The position numbers and the translations under genes are program-made. This document shows positions 44,441-51,826 of a DNA stretch of 64,000 bases, one piece after another. The DNA lies in NCBI RefSeq assembly GCF_014283215.1, contig NZ_JACOMF010000014.1, forward strand, positions 59,311 through 123,310, written 5' to 3'. Under the pieces are notes generated by a model that did no database searches, was not told where the DNA came from, and worked only from the letters and a program-made list of their open reading frames with translations. Every line of letters starts with the position of its first letter. The stretch's first letter is position 1. This stretch comes from Siccirubricoccus deserti. Lineage in GTDB: Bacteria; Pseudomonadota; Alphaproteobacteria; Acetobacterales; Acetobacteraceae.

Positions 44441-44469
44441 AAAAAGGGTGCCCGGCTTCCCGGGCACCC
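44441..44469 (-). terminator. Rho-independent terminator of sodB
   Basis: On the minus strand a perfect 10-bp stem (GGGTGCCCGG / CCGGGCACCC) with a GAAG loop runs directly into TTTTT. It lies 23 bp beyond the superoxide dismutase stop and is the clearest intrinsic terminator in the window. Confidence 0.92.
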
Positions 44470-44491
44470 CTGATCATCACGCAGTGGCCGG

Positions 44492-45130
44492 TTACGCCGA
44501 CTGGCCGGACTTGATGCCACCCTGCTGCAGCAGGGTGTTCACCACTTCCCAATCCACCAACTTGTTCAGGAAGTTGTCGAGGTAGTTCGGCCGCACATTG
44601 CGGAAGTCCAGGTAGTAGGCGTGCTCCCAGACATCGACGCCGAGGATTGGCGTGCCTTCGCCGGTCGAGATCGGGTTGGCACCGTTCGGGGTCTTGGTCA
44701 CCTTCAGCTTGCCGTCGGCGCCGATGATCAGCCAAGCCCAGCCGGAGCCGAACTGCGTCACACCGGCCTGCTTGAAGGCCTCCTTGAACTGGGCCAGGCC
44801 GCCGAGATCCTGGTCGATCTTCGCCGCCAGCGTCGCCGGCAGCTTGTCCCCGCCGCCCTTGGGCGACATCACCTGCCAGAACAGCAGGTGGTTCCAGTGC
44901 TGGCCGGCCTGGTTCAGCACCGGCAGGCCATCGGTGCCGGCCTTGCCGGCGTCGGCGACGATTTGCTCGAGGCTCTTGCCCTGCAGGCCCTTGCTCTCGA
45001 TCAAGCCGTTCAACGCCACGACATAGGCGTTGTGATGCTTGCCGTGATGCAGCTCGAGCGTCTCCTGGCACATGCCCTGGGCGGCGAGCGCGTTGGTGGA
45101 ATACGGCAGCGGCGGCAGGCTGAAGGCCAT
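44492..45130 (-). CDS. sodB: Superoxide dismutase, Fe type
   Basis: A 212-residue Fe/Mn-family superoxide dismutase in the cytoplasm. Metal ligands are H28 (ELHHGKHHNAYV), H81 (QHWNHLLFW), D166 and H170 (VDVWEHAYYLDF). A glutamine at 77, four residues before H81, is the FeSOD hallmark, so iron is predicted. ATG 45130 has a GGAGAG upstream. The gene is single and ends at a strong terminator. Confidence 0.95.
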   Translation of the reverse strand: MAFSLPPLPYSTNALAAQGMCQETLELHHGKHHNAYVVALNGLIESKGLQGKSLEQIVADAGKAGTDGLPVLNQAGQHWNHLLFWQVMSPKGGGDKLPATLAAKIDQDLGGLAQFKEAFKQAGVTQFGSGWAWLIIGADGKLKVTKTPNGANPISTGEGTPILGVDVWEHAYYLDFRNVRPNYLDNFLNKLVDWEVVNTLLQQGGIKSGQSA

Positions 45131-45257
45131 GGGCTGTCTCTCCTGGATTCTTGGATACGGACGCGCCCGGCACGGGGTCACCGCGAGGCCCGGGAGCCGC
45201 GCCAAGAGCTAAGCGGGGTGCCGTGGCGCGTCAAGCAAGGGCCGGGCATAAGGCGGC

Positions 45258-46109
45258 ATGGCCAAGCCTTCAGACCCTTCCGGAACCCGCGTGCTGGAGG
45301 GCGTGGCGGGCTTCGCGCGCCGGCACGACCCCGACCGCTTCCTCTGCGCGATCTTCGCACCGCAAGCGGCGCGGGAGACGCTGTTCGCGCTGATCGCCTT
45401 CAACCATGAGCTGGCGCGGGCGCGGGAGGCGGCGAAGACTCCGCTGATCGCGCTGATGCGGCTGCAGTGGTGGCGCGACGTGGTGGAGGATGCGGCCGCC
45501 GGCAAGCCGGCGCGGCGGCATGAGGTGGCGGCGCCGCTGCATGCGGCGATTCGCGCCGGCGCCTTCGACGCGGACAGGCTGCTTGCCATGGTGGATGCGC
45601 GGGAGGCCGAGGCGGAGGAGGAAGGGATCCCGACCACAGCCGCCTTCGCTGCCTATCTGCGCGGCACCGCCGGCGGCTTCGCGGTCGCCGCCGGATGGCT
45701 GCTTGGGGCACCGCCGGCGGTGCTGCCGGCGTTGCAGGACGCTGGCGCGGCCTATGGCTTGGCCGGAGTGCTGCGCAGCGTTCCGGCCCTGGCGGCGCGG
45801 GGGCGCTGCCTGCTGCCGCTGGACGCGCTGGCGGCGGAGGGGCTGGCGCCGGAAGCGGTAATGGCGGCGCCCACAGCGGCAGCGGTGCGGCGAGTGGTCG
45901 CCAGCTTGGCCCGGCCAGCGCTGGATACCCTGCCCGGCCTCCGGCAAAGGCTGCGCGGGCTGCCACGTGGCGCGCTGGCGGCGGCGCTGCCGCTGGTGCT
46001 GGCGCGGCGGGACCTGCGGCGGCTGGCGGCGGGGCGCACCGTGCCGGCCGAGCGCGGCTTCGGCGACCGCGCCGCAGTAGCGCTGGCCGGGCTGCTCGGC
46101 CGGGTCTGA
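45258..46109 (+). CDS. Squalene/phytoene synthase family protein (NDUFAF6-like, lacks Asp-rich motifs)
   Basis: A 283-residue all-alpha protein. It aligns with the squalene/phytoene synthase fold through FARRHDPDRFLCAIFAPQAA, then RETLFALIAFNHELARAREA and LMRLQWWRDVVEDA. The usual substrate-binding D-x-x-x-D positions read NHELA and YGLAG, so isoprenoid synthase activity is not expected. It looks like the non-catalytic branch that includes mitochondrial complex I assembly factor NDUFAF6. No carotenoid or hopanoid genes are nearby. It is divergent from sodB. Confidence 0.75.
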   Translation: MAKPSDPSGTRVLEGVAGFARRHDPDRFLCAIFAPQAARETLFALIAFNHELARAREAAKTPLIALMRLQWWRDVVEDAAAGKPARRHEVAAPLHAAIRAGAFDADRLLAMVDAREAEAEEEGIPTTAAFAAYLRGTAGGFAVAAGWLLGAPPAVLPALQDAGAAYGLAGVLRSVPALAARGRCLLPLDALAAEGLAPEAVMAAPTAAAVRRVVASLARPALDTLPGLRQRLRGLPRGALAAALPLVLARRDLRRLAAGRTVPAERGFGDRAAVALAGLLGRV

Positions 46110-46268
46110 CGCGGCTCCGGCAGGCTCCACCGGTCGGCCGGATTGCGGCGCCGGCATGGCACGCGTGCCGCAAGGAAACCTTGGCGTGGCCCCGGCCCCG
46201 CCATGCGGCGGGCGCCTGATGCCAGCAGCGGTGGGGACACCCCACCCTCTGCATCCGAGGAGGTCGCC

Positions 46269-46502
46269 ATGGCCCGCCGTTCGTCGCCTTTCCTGAAGCT
46301 GTTCGCCGCGGTCGCGCTCTGCGCCACCCTCTCCGCCTGTGCGGTCTATCCGCATGGCGGCTACGGCCATCGCCATGGTGGCGGCTATCGGCATAGCCCG
46401 GGCTATGCCTATGCCCCGCCATACCATGCTGGCCACGGCCGCTGGGGCGGCCATCACCGCTGGCGTTGGTCTGCGGCGCCGTGGCCGGTCGGCTGGCGGT
46501 AG
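46269..46502 (+). CDS. Small His/Gly/Tyr-rich lipoprotein
   Basis: A 77-residue predicted lipoprotein. The N-terminus MARRSSPFLKLFAAVALCAT ends in lipobox LSAC with the cysteine at 24. The mature part is a low-complexity run of histidine, glycine and tyrosine (YPHGGYGHRHGGGYRHSPGY) ending in tryptophan-rich HHRWRWSAAPWPVGWR. AGGAGG precedes the ATG. A metal- or surface-binding role is conceivable from composition only. Confidence 0.65.
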   Translation: MARRSSPFLKLFAAVALCATLSACAVYPHGGYGHRHGGGYRHSPGYAYAPPYHAGHGRWGGHHRWRWSAAPWPVGWR

Positions 46503-46998
46503 CACCGTTCAGCTGGTGCGCATGGGTTCCGCGTGAGGTCCAAACCGAAGTGGTGCGGCAGCGGTGATGCCCCGCCGCAGCATGTACGATCTCCAACCTG
46601 TGATCGCTAACGCCCAGGGGGGCACCCGCAGCCTGAGGACCGGCATGCTGCCTCGACCATCCCCTGCGTGAAACTGCCCGTGCCGGCCGTATTTGGTACC
46701 TCGCTCATGGCCTGCGTGCCGCCGCCCGGCGGCCATGGCGGGGGCTATCGTCTGGCGCCGATCCATGTCTACGCACCGTCCGTCCGCCGCTACAGCCCGC
46801 CACCACCGCCGGCCCTGGCCTACGCTACGCCCCACCGCCGCGCCGGGTTCACGCCCCGTCCCAGCGCCCACACTCCGCCTTCCCCAGCCTCACACCGCGG
46901 GCACCATCACAGCGGCGCGCAAGGCGAGCGGCGTGACGCCCATCGCGACGACCCCGGCTGGCCCTGAGTCCGGAGACCAGGCGCGGCCACAGCCGGTC
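46503..46998. other. 496-bp stretch with one doubtful ORF
   Basis: Between the small lipoprotein gene and the glycerophosphodiesterase. It contains only the weak GTG-started frame at 46668-46967, listed separately. No terminator, repeat or promoter was clear. Confidence 0.3.
46668..46967 (+). CDS. Doubtful Pro/His-rich ORF, 99 aa
   Basis: A GTG-started frame with a short hydrophobic start followed by MACVPPPGGHGGGYRLAP and proline- and histidine-rich low-complexity sequence. It loosely recalls the neighbouring His/Gly-rich lipoprotein, so it could be a degraded relative. There is no proper signal peptide and no good Shine-Dalgarno. It may be non-coding. Confidence 0.3.
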   Translation: MKLPVPAVFGTSLMACVPPPGGHGGGYRLAPIHVYAPSVRRYSPPPPPALAYATPHRRAGFTPRPSAHTPPSPASHRGHHHSGAQGERRDAHRDDPGWP

Positions 46999-47751
46999 TC
47001 AGCCGCCGGCCAGCCGGTCCTGGCGCAGCCGCAGCGCCAGCGGCGGGTCGTCCGTGGCGATAACATCGAGGCCGAGGTCGAAGGCCCGGCCGATGCCCAC
47101 AGCGTCATTGGCGCCCCAGGCGCCAACCGCCAGCCCGGCCTGCCGCAGCGCCGCCACGGCCGGTGCGTCATACTCGCCGACCGGCAGGCCGATCTCCCCC
47201 GCGCCGCAGCTCCGCGCCAGCGCCACCGCACCAGCCACGCCCATGCCGCGCCAGGGCTTGGCCTCCAGCAGCAGCACCAGCCTGGCCAGCCCACCCGCGG
47301 CAGCGGCCTCGGCGACCGTCAGCGGCTGGAAGCTCATCAGCACGGTGCGGGAGCGCATCGCCTCGGCGTCCAGCACAGCAAGGCAGCGCGGCACCACCTC
47401 GGGGTAAGGCCGGCCTGCGGCATCCGCCTTGATCTCCAGCCGCAGCATTCGGCCGGCGGCGTGGGTGAGCGCCGCCGCCTCGGCCAGGGTCGGCAGACTC
47501 TCGCCACCGGTGCCGCGCAGCCGCACCGCCCGCAGCGCGTCCCGCTCGCGGGCGCGCACCGGACCCTGCGCATCGCTGGTGCGGTCGAGCGTCGCATCAT
47601 GGATCACCATCGGCACGCCATCGGCCGAGAGATGCACGTCGAGCTCAAGCTGTTCGGCCGGCAGCGCCAGCGCCTGGCGGAAGGCCAGGGCGCTGTTCTC
47701 CGGCCAGAGGAAGGCGCCGCCACGGTGGCTGGCGATTTGGGTCAGGGGCAT
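46999..47751 (-). CDS. Glycerophosphodiester phosphodiesterase
   Basis: A 250-residue GDPD-family TIM-barrel enzyme hydrolysing deacylated phospholipids to glycerol-3-phosphate and an alcohol. The catalytic histidines are H9 (ASHRGGAFLWPENS) and H51 (VIHDATLDRTSD), with metal ligands E36 and D38 (LELDVHLSADG). The late IGLPVGEYD and DVIATDDP motifs are present. There is no signal peptide, so it is cytosolic. ATG 47751 gives the family start. Confidence 0.92.
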   Translation of the reverse strand: MPLTQIASHRGGAFLWPENSALAFRQALALPAEQLELDVHLSADGVPMVIHDATLDRTSDAQGPVRARERDALRAVRLRGTGGESLPTLAEAAALTHAAGRMLRLEIKADAAGRPYPEVVPRCLAVLDAEAMRSRTVLMSFQPLTVAEAAAAGGLARLVLLLEAKPWRGMGVAGAVALARSCGAGEIGLPVGEYDAPAVAALRQAGLAVGAWGANDAVGIGRAFDLGLDVIATDDPPLALRLRQDRLAGG

Positions 47752-47862
47752 GGCCCCGAGCCTACAGCGTTCGTGCCCAGGTCTGAACGTCACCGCCGCT
47801 GCAGCCTGCTGCTTGCGGCGCGGATCACCTTCCGGGGCGTTCACGCCCCTCCGCGATCCGCC

Positions 47863-48822
47863 CTAGCCTTCCAGCAGCCAGACCGAGAACAATCCCGCCG
47901 GATCGGTCCACATCGCCGCCTCGCGCCAGCCGCCGGCCTCCGCCAGGGTCCGCAACCGGTCGGGGCGGTACTTGTGGCTGCTCTCGGTGTGGATGGTCTC
48001 GCCGGCGGCGAAACGGATTGTTCGCCCGGCGAGCCGTACCGATTGTGGCCGCTGCGCCACCAGATGCATCTCCACCCGCTCCAGCCCGGCATTCCAGACG
48101 GCCTGATGGCGGAAGCCGTCGAGGTCGAAATCCGCCCCCGCCTCGCGGTTCAGCCGCCGCAGCAGATTGAGGTTGAAGGCGGCCGTGACCCCTGCGGCAT
48201 CGTCATAGGCCGCCTCCAGCACCGCCGGATCCTTCACCAGATCGGCACCGAGCAGCAGCCGCGCCCCGGATTTCAGGCTCAACCGCGCCCGGCGCAGGAA
48301 GGCCACCGCCTCTTCCGGAGCGAAATTGCCAATGGTCGAGCCGGGAAAGAAGCCAAGGTGCGTGGTGCTGCCCTCGGCCCTGCCAGCAAGCGCGAAAGGC
48401 TGGGTGAAATCCGCCACCACCGGACGCACCGGCAGGCCGGGAAAGGCCTCGGCGACGCGGGAGGCCGCGGCTTCCAGCCATTCCGGCGCGATGTCCACCG
48501 GCAGGTAAGCCACCGGCGCCTGCAGCACCCGCAGCAGTTGCACCGCCTTCAACCCGTCGCCGGGGCCGAATTCCACCACGGCGGCGCCAGGGCCGATGGC
48601 CTCCGCGATCGCCGGGCCGGACTCCTCCAGGATCCGCATCTCGGTCCGGGTCGGATAGTACTCCGGCAGCCGGGTGATGGCTTCGAACAGCCGGGCACCC
48701 TCGGCATCATACAGCCATTTGCACGGCAGTGTCTTGCGCGGGGCGGAAAGGCCGGCCAGCGCGTCGGCGACCAGCGCCGCGCGCTGGGCGGCGGCGGCGT
48801 CACGGGCGAGCGCGCCGCTCAC
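47863..48822 (-). CDS. egtD: L-histidine N-alpha-methyltransferase EgtD
   Basis: Trimethylates histidine to hercynine, the first step of ergothioneine biosynthesis. At 319 residues it is typical. Motifs: FEAITRLPEYYPTRTEMRIL, SAM-binding VVEFGPGDGLKAVQLL, GFFPGSTIGNF, and the C-terminal IHTESSHKYRP. The start is GTG at 48822, which shares bases with the egtB stop (GTGA), so the two are translationally coupled. The product feeds EgtB. Confidence 0.93.
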   Translation of the reverse strand: MSGALARDAAAAQRAALVADALAGLSAPRKTLPCKWLYDAEGARLFEAITRLPEYYPTRTEMRILEESGPAIAEAIGPGAAVVEFGPGDGLKAVQLLRVLQAPVAYLPVDIAPEWLEAAASRVAEAFPGLPVRPVVADFTQPFALAGRAEGSTTHLGFFPGSTIGNFAPEEAVAFLRRARLSLKSGARLLLGADLVKDPAVLEAAYDDAAGVTAAFNLNLLRRLNREAGADFDLDGFRHQAVWNAGLERVEMHLVAQRPQSVRLAGRTIRFAAGETIHTESSHKYRPDRLRTLAEAGGWREAAMWTDPAGLFSVWLLEG

Positions 48823-50027
48823 GCCGCATCCTCCGCCAGCCGCAATCCGGTGAATTGCCAACGCGACTCCGGCGGGAAGAAGTTGCGATAGGTGGCGCGG
48901 GAATGGCCGGGCGGCGTCGCCAGCGAGCCGCCGCGCAGCACCATCTGCTGCGCCATGAACTTGCCGTTGTACTCGCCGACCGCGCCTACCCAGGGGCGGA
49001 AGCCGGGATAGGGGCGGTAGGCGCTGCCGGTCCATTGCCAGGCGACGCCCTCGGCATCCCGCAACCTGGGCAGCGCCGCAGCCGCCTCCCATTCCGCCTC
49101 GGTCGGCAGCCGCTTGCCGGCCCAGCGGGCGAAGGCCTCGGCCTCGTACCAGGAGATGTGCCGCACCGGCGCGGCGGGGTCGAGCGGACGCAGCCCGCCC
49201 AGCCCGTACTGGAACCAGGCGCCGTCGCGGCGGTGCCAATGGAAGGGCGCCTCCCAGCCTCCGGCGGCGCGTGCGGCCCAGCCGGCGCTCATCCAGAGCA
49301 GGGCGTTGCGGTAGCCGCCATCGTCTATGAAGCCGAGCCATTCGGCATTGGTCACCAGCCGGTCGGCAATGCGGTAGGGCTGGAGGTATGTGCGGTGGCG
49401 CGGCTGCTCATTGTCGAAGGCGAAGCCGGCGGTGCCGGGGTTGCCGATTTCCGCCACCCCTTCCGGGCCGGCCAGGAATTGCGCCGGGCCCTCCGCCGCG
49501 GTGGGTTCCCGCCAGGCGGGGTCATAGGCCGGCAGCAGCGGATTCTGCGCCAGCGCGTGCAGGATATCGGTCAGCAGCAGCTCCTGGTGCTGCTCCTCAT
49601 GCTGCAGGCCGAGTTCGACCAGCGCCGCCGCCTCACCCGGCGGCTCGCGCAGCAGCCCTTCCATGGTAGCGTCGACATGGGTGCGATAGGCGCTGACCTC
49701 GGCGGCCGAAGGCCGGGTCAGCATGCCGCGCCGCGGCCGGTCGTGCCTAGGTCCCCCGGCCTCGTAGTAGGAGTTGAAGAGGAAGGCGTAATCCTCGTTC
49801 AGCCGCCGGTAGCCAGGGCTGTGTGGCAGCAGCAGGAAGGTCTCGAAGAACCAGGTGGTATGCGCCCGGTGCCATTTCGCCGGGCTGGCGTCGGGCATGG
49901 ACTGGATACACTGGTCCTCGGCGGAAAGCGGCGCGGCGAGCGCCTCGGTGCGGGCCCGCACCGAGGCATAGCGCGATGCCAGGGCCGCTGTGGGTCGGTG
50001 CCAGACGGCGGAGTCGATCGCATTCAT
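48819..50027 (-). CDS. egtB: Hercynine oxygenase EgtB (sulfoxide synthase)
   Basis: An iron enzyme joining hercynine to a thiol (gamma-glutamylcysteine or cysteine) with O2. At 402 residues it has an N-terminal DinB-like domain with the iron histidines in HRAHTTWFFE (53-62) and HEEQHQE (143-149). The C-terminal FGE-sulfatase-like domain shows RLPTEAEWEAAAALP, then QQMVLRGGSLATPP and HSRATYRNFFPPESRWQFTG. It is first in a two-gene operon with egtD. No egtA, egtC or egtE lies nearby. Confidence 0.93.
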   Translation of the reverse strand: MNAIDSAVWHRPTAALASRYASVRARTEALAAPLSAEDQCIQSMPDASPAKWHRAHTTWFFETFLLLPHSPGYRRLNEDYAFLFNSYYEAGGPRHDRPRRGMLTRPSAAEVSAYRTHVDATMEGLLREPPGEAAALVELGLQHEEQHQELLLTDILHALAQNPLLPAYDPAWREPTAAEGPAQFLAGPEGVAEIGNPGTAGFAFDNEQPRHRTYLQPYRIADRLVTNAEWLGFIDDGGYRNALLWMSAGWAARAAGGWEAPFHWHRRDGAWFQYGLGGLRPLDPAAPVRHISWYEAEAFARWAGKRLPTEAEWEAAAALPRLRDAEGVAWQWTGSAYRPYPGFRPWVGAVGEYNGKFMAQQMVLRGGSLATPPGHSRATYRNFFPPESRWQFTGLRLAEDAA

Positions 50028-50509
50028 GCTTCTGTTCGGTCCTCTCCCTCGTAGTCCGATCCCGCGAAGCGGCACCACGGCCGGCGGTGGATCGGCCTGT
50101 CCGATGCGTGTCGGACACCCAGTCGGCTCCGGCGCCCAGATCAACCCCCAGGGCAAAAGCCAGGCAGCGGCAGCGGTTCCACGTGCACCGGCAATGCTTC
50201 GCCCGGCTGGGCCGGAGCATTCCCCGACCCGACGGCAGGATCGGCTGCCCTGGGCCGTCTGTCGATGCCCGGCCGGGACCGGGCCCGGCCCGAGCCGTCG
50301 CGGGACGCTGCGACACCGGACGCGAACCGGCTGGCAAAGCCGTTGAATCAGAACAGTCGGATCAGGGGTGCCCCCATCGGCCCCGCCAATACATTGGCCC
50401 GCCACCCCCATGCCTGCGCCAACCGCAAATCCTGATGCGTGCACCCTGCCCTACCGAGCGGTAGCACAAGGCCCCACCCGGCCGGAACAAAAAAGCAACT
50501 TCATCTTGT
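50028..50509. other. 482-bp non-coding region upstream of egtB
   Basis: It contains a 7-bp inverted repeat, TGTCCGA-N6-TCGGACA (50098-50117), about 70 bp upstream of egtB, a possible operator or leader hairpin. At the other end, just past the stop of the C-methyltransferase-like gene, a TTTTTT run on the minus strand (50488-50494) may be part of a weak terminator. No gene was recognised. Confidence 0.35.
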
Positions 50510-51724
50510 TCAGGCGGTGCCTGCACGGATGATCTGGAATTTTGGCAGGATCACCGCGATTCTGGCGGTCCAAAGCCCGGCCTCGCCGAGGAGCTGCCGC
50601 GCCTCGCTGGCCGGCCTGCCATCCAGCACCAGCACCAGATCCGGGACTACCGCCGCCAGCGCCTCTGGTGGCACCACCGGCACCCGGCTGCCGGGCAGCA
50701 CCATCCCATGCCAGGGTGGGTGTGCATCCACCGTGCCCGGCAGCAGACCTGGACCGATGCCGCACCCCGCCAGCAGCCGCGCCGCCGCCGCCGAGGCACC
50801 GAGCCCCAGCACCTGGCGGTCGTCGCGCCGGGCCGCCAGCAGCAGGTCGAACACCGCGGCGCGGGTCTCCAGCACCACCTCCGCCAGGCGCTGATAGGCC
50901 TCGCCGGACTCCAGCCCAGCCACTCTTTCGGCAGCACGTCGGGCGGCAACCTCGGAGCCGACCGGCTTGCCATGGTCCTCGGCATGGCAGACCAGCAGCC
51001 GCAGCAGCCCGGGTGGCCGCACCAACCCACACACCACCAGCCCGTGCTGACCCAGCAGCATTTCCGCCACGAGCAGGGAAGGCCAGGCGTTGCGGCCGGG
51101 GCAGAACAGGTCGAAGCGGTTGGCCTCAACCACGCGAAGCAGATCCGGCAGGTCGAAGACCGCGATGCCGCCCGGCGCGAGCAACTGGCGGATGCCCTCC
51201 AACAGATCCGGCAGCGCCGCGCTGCGCCCGATGGCATCCCCTGCCAGCAGCAGTCCCGGCGGTGCCGTCACCTCGCGCAGCCGCTGCGCCACGGCGGTGC
51301 CGGACCGGGCCAAACCCGGGGTGAAGCCGAAGCGCCGAAGCATGGGTAGCCAGCCGGCGCCACCATCGGCAAGCACCGTCACCGGCATGTCCGGCCGCAG
51401 CTGGAAGCGGGCGATCAGGGTGGTAACGCAGCGTTCGGTCGCCAGCCGCGGTTCAGCCGGCACCGTCACCCGATGCGCCGGCTGCAGCAGCCGGCAATCC
51501 GGACACAGCAGCAGTTCGAGTCCTACCGCCGCCACCGGCTCCGCCGCAGCCGTGGGCGATACCGGCGCCACAGTCACCGGCATCAGGCCCAGATCCACCA
51601 ACCCGGCATGAATCAGGGCGCCACAAGCCCGGCAGGCGCGGATCGCCGCTCCCGGTCCGGCGCCTGGCCGCCATTTGCGCCAGCCAGCCGCGGCACCACG
51701 CGCCGGCCAAGGCCTGTCCGCCAC
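50510..51724 (-). CDS. C-methyltransferase-like protein with degenerate SAM motif
   Basis: 404 residues from GTG 51724, which has GGAGGG 8 bases upstream; GTG 51814 would add 30 residues. The N-terminal zinc-type CRACG and CPDC pair (about 30-75) and the C-terminal LPGSRVPVVPPEALAAVVPD match sugar C-methyltransferases (NovU/TylC3-like), which act on nucleotide-sugars. The central SAM-binding loop is VLADGGAGW rather than the usual E-x-G-x-x-x-G, so activity is uncertain. It follows the glycosyltransferase gene in the presumed flagellin-modification operon. Confidence 0.65.
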   Translation of the reverse strand: MADRPWPARGAAAGWRKWRPGAGPGAAIRACRACGALIHAGLVDLGLMPVTVAPVSPTAAAEPVAAVGLELLLCPDCRLLQPAHRVTVPAEPRLATERCVTTLIARFQLRPDMPVTVLADGGAGWLPMLRRFGFTPGLARSGTAVAQRLREVTAPPGLLLAGDAIGRSAALPDLLEGIRQLLAPGGIAVFDLPDLLRVVEANRFDLFCPGRNAWPSLLVAEMLLGQHGLVVCGLVRPPGLLRLLVCHAEDHGKPVGSEVAARRAAERVAGLESGEAYQRLAEVVLETRAAVFDLLLAARRDDRQVLGLGASAAAARLLAGCGIGPGLLPGTVDAHPPWHGMVLPGSRVPVVPPEALAAVVPDLVLVLDGRPASEARQLLGEAGLWTARIAVILPKFQIIRAGTA

Positions 51725-51826
51725 CCGCCGATGCCCTCCGCCTGGGTCCCTGATGCAACGCCCGAGGGTGGCGGCTGTTGCATGCGCATGGCCGGGCATG
51801 CGCCTGCCGGCCACCGACGACCACGG

